Assembly: GCA_964602985.1 (NCBI GenBank)
Contig: CAZRTJ010000004.1
Coordinates: 161,916-225,915 of the forward strand
DNA from: CAYZJB01 sp964602985
GTDB lineage: Bacteria; CLD3; SB21
Length of the DNA stretch: 64,000 nt
Direction: 5' to 3'
Below the pieces are notes generated by a model. That model saw nothing but the letters and a program-made list of their open reading frames with translations. It did no database searches and was not told the DNA's origin. A program made the translations under genes and the position numbers. The stretch's first letter is position 1. Every line of letters starts with the position of its first letter. Of this stretch, positions 33,466 to 42,510 are shown in pieces.

Positions 33466-35082
33466 TCAATCCTTCTTTCTGAGGATACGTCCCCACACAC
33501 GTTGCAGCACGCTCAGATCGGCGCACTTGAAAAGAATCGTGCAGGCGAAATAGACCGCGCTTCCGATCCCCATCCCCGCGACGACGCGCACCAGGTAGAT
33601 CATTCGCGGCGACCGCCCGCTCATCCATTGCCATTCTTCCATGCCGTACAGAAAAAGTACAACCGACAGCCCCATAATCGCGGCGCACAGCCCCAGTTTC
33701 AACGTCGTAGTCGACGCGGTCCGCAGGTCAAATTCCGGTACGCGTTTTTTCAATCCAAAAACAAACAACGTGATCTGAATCAAGAACGCCGCGAGCAATC
33801 CAAATGAAAATGCCGACGCGCCGAATTCTGCCGCCAACGCAAAACTCAACGCCAGGTTGACCGCCGTGCCGATCAGGCGGAACCAGAACGGCGTCCACGT
33901 GTCCTTGATGGCGTAATACGCGCGTGCAAATAAATACCACAAACTCTCCAGAGGAATCACGAGCGCAAACACACTCAACGCCATGCCCGTCATGCGAACG
34001 CCCTCCGCTCCAAATCGGCCGCCGCCCAAAATCAGCCCGATGATATCAAAAGACAAAATTGACATGCCGATTCCCGCCGGCAGGGTGAGAAACAATATCT
34101 GGCGAAGCGAATTCTGCACGTTATAATTGAAGTTTGCAAAATTCTTTCGTCCGGCGTTTTCCGAGAGATAAGGAAAAATCGCGGTGACGAACGAAATGCC
34201 AAACACACTGACGGGAAAGCTCTCGAAATCAAGCGCGTACGCAAAGGCGCTGTAACTCCCTTCCGGCATGCTCACGGACATTTTTTGGTAGGCGAGAAAA
34301 ATGAACCGCAGAAGGCCCATGTTGAGAATACTGGGGAGGGCCAGACCGTAGATCCGTCTCAATCCCTCGCGGGTCCATTCCGTCGACCATCGGTAACGGA
34401 AATCCGTGTGCCGGACGTCCAGGAAGTTGACCAACACAACAAGCATCGAACCCGCGACGGCGCCGCAGGCCGCACTGTAAATTCCAAGCGTGTCATGAAA
34501 AAGCAAGACGCCGACAATGATCGCAGGATTGTACACCAGCAAGGCCAGACCGTACGCCACGAAATGTTTGTGGGTCTGGAGAATCCCGCTTTGAATTTTG
34601 CTCAGCGCAAAGGCGATCTGGGAAAGCAGGAATATCCGCGAGATCAAAACGACCGTCGCACGTTGGTCGGCCGGCAGGTCCGGTCCGAGCCAAAGATCCG
34701 CAATCCACGGCATGAGAAGGCCGATCAGGATGCAGACACCTGTGAAGGCGATCATCGTCACGGTGAGGAAAGAACTGGCCAGCCGGTTGGCGTCCGCTGT
34801 TCCTTTTTGCGCCAGATACTCGGAGAAAATCGGAATGAACGACGACGACGTCACTCCCATGATCAGCACGGTTTGCAGCGCATCGGGAATGCTGATGCCA
34901 TAGTTGTACAAGTCCATCTCCAGGCTGGCGCCAAAGAAGTGCGCCATGACCTTGTTGCGGGCAAGACCGAGTACGGTGCTGAGAAGCGTGGCGACGGTTA
35001 CAAAGAGGGCGGCGATTCCGGCTTGCTGCGAAGTGAACACGCGAGCCCATCCGCGACGGGATTGGACGGTCGTCTCAGTCAT
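33466..35082 (-). CDS. murJ: Lipid II flippase MurJ
   Basis: 538 aa, about 14 TM segments, MVF family of the MOP superfamily. Seen: TVLGLARNKVMAHFFGASLEMD (family start around residues 40-60; conserved Arg near the cavity), TSSSFIPIFSEYLA, PAIIVGVLLF and GGGRFGAEGVRMT. It flips lipid II across the inner membrane for peptidoglycan synthesis. I chose ATG 35080-35082 (MTETTVQSRRG) rather than the ATG at 35112, because it overlaps the LON gene stop by 8 bp in the usual coupled way. Confidence 0.92.
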   Translation of the reverse strand: MTETTVQSRRGWARVFTSQQAGIAALFVTVATLLSTVLGLARNKVMAHFFGASLEMDLYNYGISIPDALQTVLIMGVTSSSFIPIFSEYLAQKGTADANRLASSFLTVTMIAFTGVCILIGLLMPWIADLWLGPDLPADQRATVVLISRIFLLSQIAFALSKIQSGILQTHKHFVAYGLALLVYNPAIIVGVLLFHDTLGIYSAACGAVAGSMLVVLVNFLDVRHTDFRYRWSTEWTREGLRRIYGLALPSILNMGLLRFIFLAYQKMSVSMPEGSYSAFAYALDFESFPVSVFGISFVTAIFPYLSENAGRKNFANFNYNVQNSLRQILFLTLPAGIGMSILSFDIIGLILGGGRFGAEGVRMTGMALSVFALVIPLESLWYLFARAYYAIKDTWTPFWFRLIGTAVNLALSFALAAEFGASAFSFGLLAAFLIQITLFVFGLKKRVPEFDLRTASTTTLKLGLCAAIMGLSVVLFLYGMEEWQWMSGRSPRMIYLVRVVAGMGIGSAVYFACTILFKCADLSVLQRVWGRILRKKD

Positions 35083-35731
35083 CCGTTTTGATGCGATGGT
35101 GAAGGCGGCCATTTCCGCTGATGATGCTCTCGATTTCCTTGGTCATCTGCAGTCGCTGGAGTAGTTTCTGAAGCGCGGTACCGGCTTTTTCCAAACGCTG
35201 CTCGGTCGAAGTCATTTCCAAAAACGCCTGCTTCTCGGGCAATGTGAATCCCGCACCGGCCGAGATCAGGAACGATAACTCCAGCGGTGTCAGCTCGTTG
35301 ATGCCGGCACGATCCATGTGACGTCCCGACATTTCGAGAGCCTGTTGAAAGAGGTCAACCGTCTTCTTCCGGATTTCCGTCATCTCGCCCGAGGTTGTCG
35401 AATCGTCAAAATGTTCCACTTCCGCAACGAGATAGGGCTTTTCTTCGAGCATGCGGAGAATTCGAAAACGACGACTGCCGATCACCAGCAGGTCCATGCG
35501 GCCGTCCTCGTATTCTTTCAGGATCTTGTTAATCACGGCTCCGCACCCGATCTGGTAGAAATTCTCGCCCGCATAATACACGATGCCAAATTCCGAGCGC
35601 TTGTCGAGACATCGACGAATCATCTCTTTGTATCGCTCCTCAAAAATATGGAGCGGCAGAGGCATGCCGGGAAACAGAACGACGCCGAGCGGAAACAGCG
35701 GAAGGATGGGTGGGTTCTCAGATGGATTCAC
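35075..35731 (-). CDS. LON N-terminal (substrate-binding) domain protein
   Basis: 218 aa from GTG 35729-35731; no ATG precedes the conserved ILPLFPLGVVLFPGMPLPLHI. FEERYKEMI and GCGAVINKILKEYEDGRMDL complete the LON domain; about residues 125-218 are helical. There is no AAA+ or protease domain, so this is a stand-alone substrate-binding or chaperone-like protein rather than Lon protease. Overlaps aroB by 14 bp and murJ by 8 bp. Confidence 0.9.
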   Translation of the reverse strand: MNPSENPPILPLFPLGVVLFPGMPLPLHIFEERYKEMIRRCLDKRSEFGIVYYAGENFYQIGCGAVINKILKEYEDGRMDLLVIGSRRFRILRMLEEKPYLVAEVEHFDDSTTSGEMTEIRKKTVDLFQQALEMSGRHMDRAGINELTPLELSFLISAGAGFTLPEKQAFLEMTSTEQRLEKAGTALQKLLQRLQMTKEIESIISGNGRLHHRIKTDD

Positions 35732-36794
35732 GTATGCTTTCGAACGCTTGGGTGACGCTGTCCTGACTGACGTCGTCCTGAATATAGGCCTTTCCGATCT
35801 TTTCCAAAAGAATCAATCGGGGTCGTTGGCGTGAGGCCTTTTTGTCGAATGTCATGAACTGCCAGAGTCGATCCGATGAAAGAGAATTCAAAAAAGTTCG
35901 GATGGATGGAGTCTGGACGAACGGTCCGGCGACGCGACGGATCGCGGTGTCGATGCGCGCGCGGTCCGCATCGGACAGACGCGGCGACGCCACGGCGGCC
36001 ATTCTCATTCCGAGAAACACAGCCTCCCCGTGAGTCAGGAGTTCGTAGTGCGAGAGGGATTCCAGCGCGTGAGCAAATGTGTGTCCGAAGTTCAACAGCA
36101 TTCTCCAGTGGGATTCATGCTCATCCAACTCGACAATTTGTTTCTTGGTCAGCGCCGACCGAAAGAGGATGTCGGACAGGAGATGAGCGTCGTCCCGAGT
36201 CTGTTTCGGGTCCGATCGCTCGATTGTTTCGAACAACTCGGTGTCCGCGATCAGTCCGTATTTCACGACTTCCGCCATCCCGGAAACGATTTCCCGTTCC
36301 GGGAGGGTGCGGAGAAAGGCGGGGCAAACGTGAACTTCGACCGGAGGCCAGATCGTACCCATCAGATTCTTGCCGAGCGGGTGATTGATGCCGGTCTTTC
36401 CTCCCAGCGAACTGTCGGTCATGGCGAGCAACGTGGTCGGCACGTGGATGTGGCGGATCCCGCGCATCCACACCGATGCAACGAATCCGCCGAGATCCCC
36501 GATCACTCCTCCGCCGATCGCCACGAGGACGGACTGCCGGTCCGCGCCGAACTGGGCGAGCCTGCCTGCGATCTCTTGCACGGAGTCGATGCTCTTCGAT
36601 ATTTCACCGGCCGACACGATGATACGGCGGTCGGCAAAGACCGAAAAAAATTCCGGATACAGGTCGTACACGACTTGATCGGTCAGCGCGAGGATCGTGT
36701 CCTTCCTTTCGACTGCGCGTTGTACAGAGGCAATCGTATCGTGAAACCGTACGGGGTATGGATGTCGGGCAGATTTGAAAATGATTTCAGACAT
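35718..36794 (-). CDS. aroB: 3-dehydroquinate synthase
   Basis: 358 aa from ATG 36792-36794. NAD-binding GGGVIGDLGGFVASVWMRGI, TTLLAMTDSSLGGKTGINHP (active-site Lys), VVKYGLI and LNFGHTFAHALE (metal His), with a later HGEAV. It converts DAHP to 3-dehydroquinate in the shikimate pathway. It overlaps coaBC by 8 bp upstream and the LON-domain gene downstream. Confidence 0.95.
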   Translation of the reverse strand: MSEIIFKSARHPYPVRFHDTIASVQRAVERKDTILALTDQVVYDLYPEFFSVFADRRIIVSAGEISKSIDSVQEIAGRLAQFGADRQSVLVAIGGGVIGDLGGFVASVWMRGIRHIHVPTTLLAMTDSSLGGKTGINHPLGKNLMGTIWPPVEVHVCPAFLRTLPEREIVSGMAEVVKYGLIADTELFETIERSDPKQTRDDAHLLSDILFRSALTKKQIVELDEHESHWRMLLNFGHTFAHALESLSHYELLTHGEAVFLGMRMAAVASPRLSDADRARIDTAIRRVAGPFVQTPSIRTFLNSLSSDRLWQFMTFDKKASRQRPRLILLEKIGKAYIQDDVSQDSVTQAFESIRESI

Positions 36795-37983
36795 GGAGCA
36801 GGGCGGCCGCTCGTTCGAGGATCTGCCGCGCCACACGAGTCTTGGGCATCAGGGGCAATTCCGTTACGCGGCCCCCTTCGACGATGGTCACGATGTTGGT
36901 CTCCCCGTCAAAACCCGCTCCTTCTTTCAGAGGGTTGTTGAGGACGACAAAGTCCAGGTTCTTGGAAGTGAGTTTGTGCCGGGCATTTTCCATTTCCTGA
37001 GAAGTTTCCAGAGCAAAACCAATGACCACCTGATTTTGCCTTTTCTCAAGGGACGCCAGGATGTCCACAGTCGGAGTCAGATCCAGCGAGAGGTCCCCAG
37101 TCGATTTCTTGATCTTGTGAGGAGAGATGTTCTCCGGCCGAAAGTCGGCCACGGCGGCGGTCATGATCAGCATGTCGTGTTCGGGAAAGAGACGGTGAAC
37201 GGCGTCGTGCATCTCGGCGGCGGAACGGACACGGTGATACGCGACATCGTATGGTTCGTCAAGATGCACCGGCCCACTCACCAGGGTTACGTCGGCCCCC
37301 ATCAGGCAAGCTTCGCGCGCCACCGCAAAACCCATCTTACCGGAGGAGGCGTTGGTGAGATAGCGTACCGGATCAATTGCCTCTTGCGTCGGTCCGGCCG
37401 TGACGAGGACCTTCTTGGCGCGCAACTCCTCAGACCCACATACGATCTTTTCGGTCGCCCACACGATACGCGCGGGTTCTGCCAGCCGTCCCATTCCTTC
37501 GTACCCCTCGGCAAGGTGACCAAATTCCGGATCGACAAATTGGATTCCATTCGACCTCAGCACGTCGAGGTTGCGACGAACGAACGGACTGTTCCACATC
37601 TGGTCATTCATCGCGGGCGCGACGAGGATCGGTCGCGGACACGCCATCGCGATCGTACTCAACGCGTCATCGGCAATGCCGTTGGCGATCTTTCCAAGGA
37701 CATTCGCGGTGGCCGGAGCGATCAGCATCAGATCCGGCCAGCGGGCGATCTCGATATGATGAGTGCCCGTGATGGAGGGATCTTGAGAGGGAAACGTGCC
37801 GGTCGTCACGTGATGGCGCGACAGGGTTTCCATCGTCAGCGGAGTGATGAACTCCGTGGCGGCCCGGGTCATCACCACACGCACCTCGGCGCCCTCCTTG
37901 ACCAGTTGTCGCACCACTTCGCAAGACTTATACGCGGCGATCCCTCCGCATACACCCAGGAGAATTTTCTTATCGGAAATCAT
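36787..37983 (-). CDS. coaBC: Bifunctional phosphopantothenoylcysteine decarboxylase / phosphopantothenate-cysteine ligase
   Basis: 398 aa. CoaC half (1-190): ILLGVCGGIAAYKSCEVVRQ, active-site His in THHIEIARWPDL, IAPATANVLGKIANGIADD and PAMNDQMW. CoaB half: KKVLVTAGPTQEAIDPVRYL, TNASSGKMGFAVA and MTAAVADFRP. It makes 4'-phosphopantetheine for coenzyme A. Transcription probably starts in the gap downstream of the rpoZ terminator (38061-38094). Confidence 0.96.
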   Translation of the reverse strand: MISDKKILLGVCGGIAAYKSCEVVRQLVKEGAEVRVVMTRAATEFITPLTMETLSRHHVTTGTFPSQDPSITGTHHIEIARWPDLMLIAPATANVLGKIANGIADDALSTIAMACPRPILVAPAMNDQMWNSPFVRRNLDVLRSNGIQFVDPEFGHLAEGYEGMGRLAEPARIVWATEKIVCGSEELRAKKVLVTAGPTQEAIDPVRYLTNASSGKMGFAVAREACLMGADVTLVSGPVHLDEPYDVAYHRVRSAAEMHDAVHRLFPEHDMLIMTAAVADFRPENISPHKIKKSTGDLSLDLTPTVDILASLEKRQNQVVIGFALETSQEMENARHKLTSKNLDFVVLNNPLKEGAGFDGETNIVTIVEGGRVTELPLMPKTRVARQILERAAALLHV

Positions 37984-38060
37984 CAGGCATCAATGGGTTG
38001 TGAACACTCAGCCACGTCTCCAACATACTGATTTTTCAGTTGAAAGACGCATCAATAAAA

Positions 38061-38094
38061 AATTCCAAACAACCGCAGGGCTGTTTGGAATTTG
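38061..38094 (-). terminator. Rho-independent terminator after rpoZ
   Basis: AAATTCCAAACA (38061-38072) pairs perfectly with TGTTTGGAATTT (38083-38094) around a 10-nt loop. On the minus strand the stem is followed by a T-rich tract (TTTATTG after the stem Ts). It separates rpoZ from coaBC. Confidence 0.8.
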
Positions 38095-38117
38095 AATTTC
38101 CGAAAATCGTTTGGTTG

Positions 38118-38390
38118 CTACTTCTTCTCGACGTACTCGATCTTGAGCTTGCCGTCGGTCAGTTCGGTCAGTGCGGTATCGACGGGCTTGGGCAATTTGT
38201 CCAGATCGACCAGATCGTCCAGATTCACCTTATCGCTCTCTTCCCCTTCCTCGCCTTCCATGATCGTCCGGACATGCAGCATCTGCTCTTCATTGATCTG
38301 GCGGGCCCGACGGGCGGCGACGATCACGGCCTCGTATACGTTCTGAACTTTCCCTTCCAGCTTCTCAAAAGGAAATGCTTTGACGGCCAT
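38118..38390 (-). CDS. rpoZ: RNA polymerase omega subunit
   Basis: 90 aa from ATG 38388-38390. NVYEAVIVAARRARQINEEQ is the conserved omega helix; the C-terminal half is acidic (EGEEGEESDKVNLDDLVDLD). Omega helps assemble beta' into the polymerase. The start MAVKAFPFEKLE is preceded by AAAAGGA; an in-frame upstream ATG (38417) is rejected because it leaves little leader after the promoter. Monocistronic, with its own promoter (38439-38467) and terminator. Confidence 0.88.
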   Translation of the reverse strand: MAVKAFPFEKLEGKVQNVYEAVIVAARRARQINEEQMLHVRTIMEGEEGEESDKVNLDDLVDLDKLPKPVDTALTELTDGKLKIEYVEKK

Positions 38391-38438
38391 ATGGAATTCC
38401 TTTTCTATATAAAACAAATACTTACATCAAGGGCAGGC

Positions 38439-38467
38439 AATATAGGCGCAATTGCCCTGCATGTCAA
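38439..38467 (-). promoter_or_regulatory. Near-consensus sigma-70 promoter of rpoZ
   Basis: On the minus strand TTGACA (38462-38467), exactly 17 bp, TATATT (38439-38444). The start site would be near 38432, about 42 nt before the rpoZ ATG. This is the strongest promoter-like sequence I noticed in the window. Confidence 0.75.
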
Positions 38468-38587
38468 TAGGGATTTTCGGCAGGAAATGTCTAAGAACAT
38501 TAGATGATTCTGTCCCGGAGCGTCCGGCCTCACATTTTCCGCCGTTAGACCTTTTCGATTTTGTTTTCAGAAGTGGAACGAGCCCGG

Positions 38588-41419
38588 TCACGACGAAACT
38601 TCCGCGTAGCTCTCGATCGGCGGACAGGAGCAGACGAGATTCCGATCTCCGTGCGCATTATTGACCCGTCCGACGGACGCCCAGACTTTGTTTTGTCTCA
38701 GGTAGGGGAGCGGGAAGGCGGCTTTCGCGCGGGAATATGTGTGTTTCCAATCGTCGGATGCGATCGTCCACGCAGTGTGGGGTGAGTTCTTCAGGACATT
38801 TTCGTTCCGATCCGCCGCACCGGATTCGATTTCAGCGATTTCCTTTCGGATTTGGATGAGCGCATCGCAGAAGCGGTCCAGTTCTGCCTTGGATTCGCTT
38901 TCGGTCGGTTCGATCATGAGCGTGCCCGGAACGGGGAACGACACAGTCGGCGCGTGGAATCCGTAATCCATCAGACGTTTGGCGATGTCTTCGACCTCGA
39001 CGCCCGCAGTGGTTTTGAACTTCCTCGTGTCCACGATCATTTCGTGTGCGACGCGGCCTTTGGAGCCTACATACAGTGCGTCATAGTTCTTGGCCAGTCG
39101 GGCCTTCATGTAGTTGGCATTCAAAATGGCGTACTGTGTCGCCTCGGTGAGACCTGTAGCGCCCATGAGCCGGATATAGATGTAGGAAATCAACAGAATA
39201 TCCGCACTGCCCCACGGAGCGGCGGACACGGCGTGCATTGCCTGCTTGCCGCCGGTAGGGACGACGGAGTGGCCCGGCAGAAAAGGCGCGAGATGTGCCG
39301 CGACACAAATGGGTCCCACTCCCGGCCCGCCTCCTCCGTGCGGAATGCAAAACGTCTTGTGCAGATTCAAATGACATACGTCCGCGCCGATGATCGCGGG
39401 GCTCGTCAGTCCGACCTGCGCGTTCATGTTGGCGCCGTCCATGTAGACCTGTCCGCCGTTTTCATGGATGATCTTACAGATTTCGACAATACTCTCCTCA
39501 AAGACTCCATGCGTGGACGGATACGTCACCATGAGCGCGCTGAGATGCGAGCGGTGCTCTTGCGCTTTTTGACGAAGATCGGCCACATCGATATTGCCCC
39601 GATCATCACAGGCGACGATGACTACGCGCAACCCAGCCATGACGGCGCTCGCGGGATTGGTTCCGTGCGCGGACGATGGGATCAATGCGACGTTGCGATG
39701 TCCCTCGCCTCTGCTCTTGTGGTATTCCCGAATGACCATGAGTCCGGCAAATTCGCCCTGCGCACCCGCATTGGGTTGCAGGGAAGTCGCCGCGAATCCG
39801 GTGATCTCGTTGAGATACGAGGACAGCTCGGCAAACAGTCGATGATAGCCAGCCACCTGGTCTTGCGGCGCAAACGGATGCAGATTGGCAAACTCCGGCC
39901 ACGTAATGGGGATCATCTCGGTGGTGGCGTTCAGCTTCATAGTACACGAACCGAGCGCGATCATGGAGTTGGCGAGGGACAGGTCTTTCATCTCGAGCCG
40001 CTTCAGGTATCGGAGCATCTCCGTTTCCGTGCGGTACAGGTGAAACACCGGGTGGGTCAGGTACGCGGAGCTTCGGGTCAATCGGATCGGTGACGGGTTT
40101 CCGGAAACAACGGTGCCCCCAAAAATCGCCGCCAGGTCCGCGACGTCTCTTTCCGTCGTCGTCTCGTCCAGGGAAATTCCCAGCGTTTCGGCGTCGATGA
40201 TTCGGAGATTGATTTCCCTGGCAAGAGCGGCCTTGCGGATCGCATCGAGTTTGCCGCCGGCCACGCGAATGCGGAGCGTATCGAAGAACGACGTATTTTG
40301 CTGTGCGTGTCCTGCTTTTGCAATGGACGCCGCGAGCGCGCAGGTCAGGCGATGGACGCGTTCGGCGATGGCGCGAAGGCCTTCCGGGCCGTGGTACACG
40401 GCGTACATCGCGGCCATGTTGGCCAGCAGAACTTGCGCCGTGCAGATGTTGCTGGTCGCCTTTTCGCGGCGGATATGCTGTTCGCGAGTCTGCAAGGCCA
40501 TGCGCAAGGCCCGGTGTCCGTGTGCGTCCACCGAGACGCCGATGATGCGTCCGGGCATTTTTCGTTTGAAAGCATCCTGCGTTGCAAAATAGGCTGCGTG
40601 CGGACCCCCATATCCCATCGGCACGCCAAATCGCTGCGTCGAGCCCACGGCGACGTCCGCGCCCCATTCTCCCGGCGGCGTCAGAAGCGCCAGACTCAGA
40701 ATGTCCGCGGCCACACAAACAAACGCGCCGGCCTCGTGAACGCGCTTCACCCATTCGCGATAATCGTGAATCTCCCCGTATCCGTCGGGATACTGGATCA
40801 ACGCGCCGAAGAATTCCTGTGTGCAGTCGAATGTGAACGGATCGCCCACGACGACTTCGACCCCGTGCGGTTCCGCTCTCGTGAGGAGCACGTCGATCGT
40901 TTGGGGAAAGCAGGTTCGCGCGACGAAGAACTTGTGACCCTGACCCTCGGGCCGCGATGCAAAAAACATGGACATCGCTTCCGCTGCCGCCGTCCCTTCA
41001 TCCAACAAACTCGCGTTCGCGATCGGCAATCCGGTGAGGTCGATGATCATTGTCTGGTAGTTAAGCAACGACTCCAGTCGACCCTGCGCAATTTCCGCCT
41101 GATACGGAGTGTATTGAGTGTACCAGCTGGGGTTTTCCAAAACGTTGCGCAAGACCACCGTTGGCACGTGCGTTCCATAATATCCCATGCCGATGTACGA
41201 TCGAAAGAGGCGATTCTGGGACGCGACCCTTCGAACCTCGTCCAGCACGGCCGATTCGGATAGCGGTTCCGGCAGGTTCATGGATTTCTTCAGGCGGATA
41301 TTGGCGGGAACGACTTCCTCCATTAGTTGATCCAGGGAAGAAACGGACAGGGCGGACAGCATGGCATCTGTGTCGCTGGCGCCGGAGCCGTTGTGGCGAC
41401 GAACAAATTCAACGGACAT
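38588..41419 (-). CDS. gcvP: Glycine dehydrogenase (decarboxylating), P protein, single chain
   Basis: 943 aa, the length of the fused homodimeric P protein. N-terminal half: YIGMGYYGTHVPTVVLRNV and PYQAEIAQGRLESLLNYQTM; C-terminal half: GSCTMKLNATTEM, SSAHGTNPASAVMAG and the PLP lysine in NLHKTFCIPHGGGGPG. It decarboxylates glycine and loads aminomethyl on the lipoyl arm of GcvH (44583). GcvT is not in the window. The gene is separated from gcvH by a histidine kinase and a REC-GGDEF protein on the same strand. Confidence 0.96.
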   Translation of the reverse strand: MSVEFVRRHNGSGASDTDAMLSALSVSSLDQLMEEVVPANIRLKKSMNLPEPLSESAVLDEVRRVASQNRLFRSYIGMGYYGTHVPTVVLRNVLENPSWYTQYTPYQAEIAQGRLESLLNYQTMIIDLTGLPIANASLLDEGTAAAEAMSMFFASRPEGQGHKFFVARTCFPQTIDVLLTRAEPHGVEVVVGDPFTFDCTQEFFGALIQYPDGYGEIHDYREWVKRVHEAGAFVCVAADILSLALLTPPGEWGADVAVGSTQRFGVPMGYGGPHAAYFATQDAFKRKMPGRIIGVSVDAHGHRALRMALQTREQHIRREKATSNICTAQVLLANMAAMYAVYHGPEGLRAIAERVHRLTCALAASIAKAGHAQQNTSFFDTLRIRVAGGKLDAIRKAALAREINLRIIDAETLGISLDETTTERDVADLAAIFGGTVVSGNPSPIRLTRSSAYLTHPVFHLYRTETEMLRYLKRLEMKDLSLANSMIALGSCTMKLNATTEMIPITWPEFANLHPFAPQDQVAGYHRLFAELSSYLNEITGFAATSLQPNAGAQGEFAGLMVIREYHKSRGEGHRNVALIPSSAHGTNPASAVMAGLRVVIVACDDRGNIDVADLRQKAQEHRSHLSALMVTYPSTHGVFEESIVEICKIIHENGGQVYMDGANMNAQVGLTSPAIIGADVCHLNLHKTFCIPHGGGGPGVGPICVAAHLAPFLPGHSVVPTGGKQAMHAVSAAPWGSADILLISYIYIRLMGATGLTEATQYAILNANYMKARLAKNYDALYVGSKGRVAHEMIVDTRKFKTTAGVEVEDIAKRLMDYGFHAPTVSFPVPGTLMIEPTESESKAELDRFCDALIQIRKEIAEIESGAADRNENVLKNSPHTAWTIASDDWKHTYSRAKAAFPLPYLRQNKVWASVGRVNNAHGDRNLVCSCPPIESYAEVSS

Positions 41420-41469
41420 GTCAAACTCTCATGTTAAGTCGAGTGGGGTATGGTGAAACTTACTGGGGC

Positions 41470-42510
41470 TCAGTCTTGCGTTCCAATAATGAGTTGTCCC
41501 TGCGGTCCGGATTTCAGGGTCGACAGCGAACGTTCAAAGCAGGCAATGATGTCGGCCTCCTCCCGGATCCATTCGTGCGACAAACCCAGCACGACCAGGC
41601 TGGCCGTGACGCGAATCGGCTGGGAGACATCCACGCGACTGTCGGGAGGCAACAGATCTTCGTAGACGGGAAACGGATATCCTGCGATGTCCTTCTGAAT
41701 CAGACGGGCCGAAATCAAACTGTTGGCTTCCGACGTGTGGGTCAGAATCAGACAAAACCGTCCACCGTCGAAGCGCGTCACGACATCCGAATTGCGTACG
41801 CGGTTGACGAGAAGCGCAGCAAATTCCTTCAACAGCACGTCTCCCTGGCGCGTTCCGAATTTGGTGTTGATCTCCGAAAAGGAGTCGATATCGACGATCG
41901 CCGCCGTGCTTTCGTGTTTGTAACGCTTCACCGCACTGAGTTCTTTGGAAATACGCTGGTGAAAGTACTTTCGATTGTACAGCGACGTCAGCGGGTCCGT
42001 TATGGTCAGCGAGCTTAAGTGTTCGTTCTTTTCCGCGAGTCGGACGTTGATCTTCTTGAGTTCTTCGTTCGAACTCTGGAGGTCGGTCTTCATCTGCGCC
42101 AGACGGTCAACCTCCTGCTTCAATTTGTCATGCAGGCGCTTGTTACGCAGGAGCGCTTTGACTTTGATGGCCAATTCCTGCGGGTCGTACGGCTGAATGA
42201 CATAGTCATCCCCGCCTTTCTCGAAGCCTTTGACCTGATCGACGAATTCCTTCACGTTGGCCGTGACAAACATGACGGGGACGTGCTCGTCGAAGGAGCG
42301 GATGTTTTCGCAAACGTCAAATCCATCGATTCCGGGCAGTCGCACATCCAGCAATACGATGTCGGGGGCGTGACGTCGGACCGCATCCAGCGCCTCGGCG
42401 GCATTGTGGGCCTCCAGGAATTCGTATTCCTGTCTCACCAGCGTTTTTCGCAACGAGTAACGCTGGGTTTCGTTGTCATCCACGATCAAGATTTTGTATT
42501 GTCCGGTCAT
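41470..42510 (-). CDS. REC-GGDEF (PleD-like) protein with degenerate active sites
   Basis: 346 aa. REC domain 1-120 with phospho-Asp D55 (IVLLDVRLPGIDGFD), but the conserved REC Lys is Gln (DDYVIQPYDP, Q106). A coiled-coil linker (about 121-165) leads to a diguanylate-cyclase-like domain (TDPLTSLYNRKYF, VDIDSFSEINTKFGTRQGD). The GGDEF signature is DGGRF (RFDGGRF, 246-252), lacking the catalytic acidic residues, so c-di-GMP synthesis is unlikely; it may be an effector or receptor. The ATG overlaps the hybrid kinase stop (ATGA at 42507), implying it is the kinase's partner. Confidence 0.87.
   Translation of the reverse strand: MTGQYKILIVDDNETQRYSLRKTLVRQEYEFLEAHNAAEALDAVRRHAPDIVLLDVRLPGIDGFDVCENIRSFDEHVPVMFVTANVKEFVDQVKGFEKGGDDYVIQPYDPQELAIKVKALLRNKRLHDKLKQEVDRLAQMKTDLQSSNEELKKINVRLAEKNEHLSSLTITDPLTSLYNRKYFHQRISKELSAVKRYKHESTAAIVDIDSFSEINTKFGTRQGDVLLKEFAALLVNRVRNSDVVTRFDGGRFCLILTHTSEANSLISARLIQKDIAGYPFPVYEDLLPPDSRVDVSQPIRVTASLVVLGLSHEWIREEADIIACFERSLSTLKSGPQGQLIIGTQD

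Noticed and set aside
38431..38460. Imperfect inverted repeat GGGCAGGCAAT/ATTGCCCTGC as terminator of gcvP
   Set aside because: It coincides with the rpoZ promoter, pairs imperfectly and has no U-tract.
41420..41469. Glycine riboswitch before gcvP
   Set aside because: The gap to the upstream gene is only 50 bp and shows no riboswitch-like structure.
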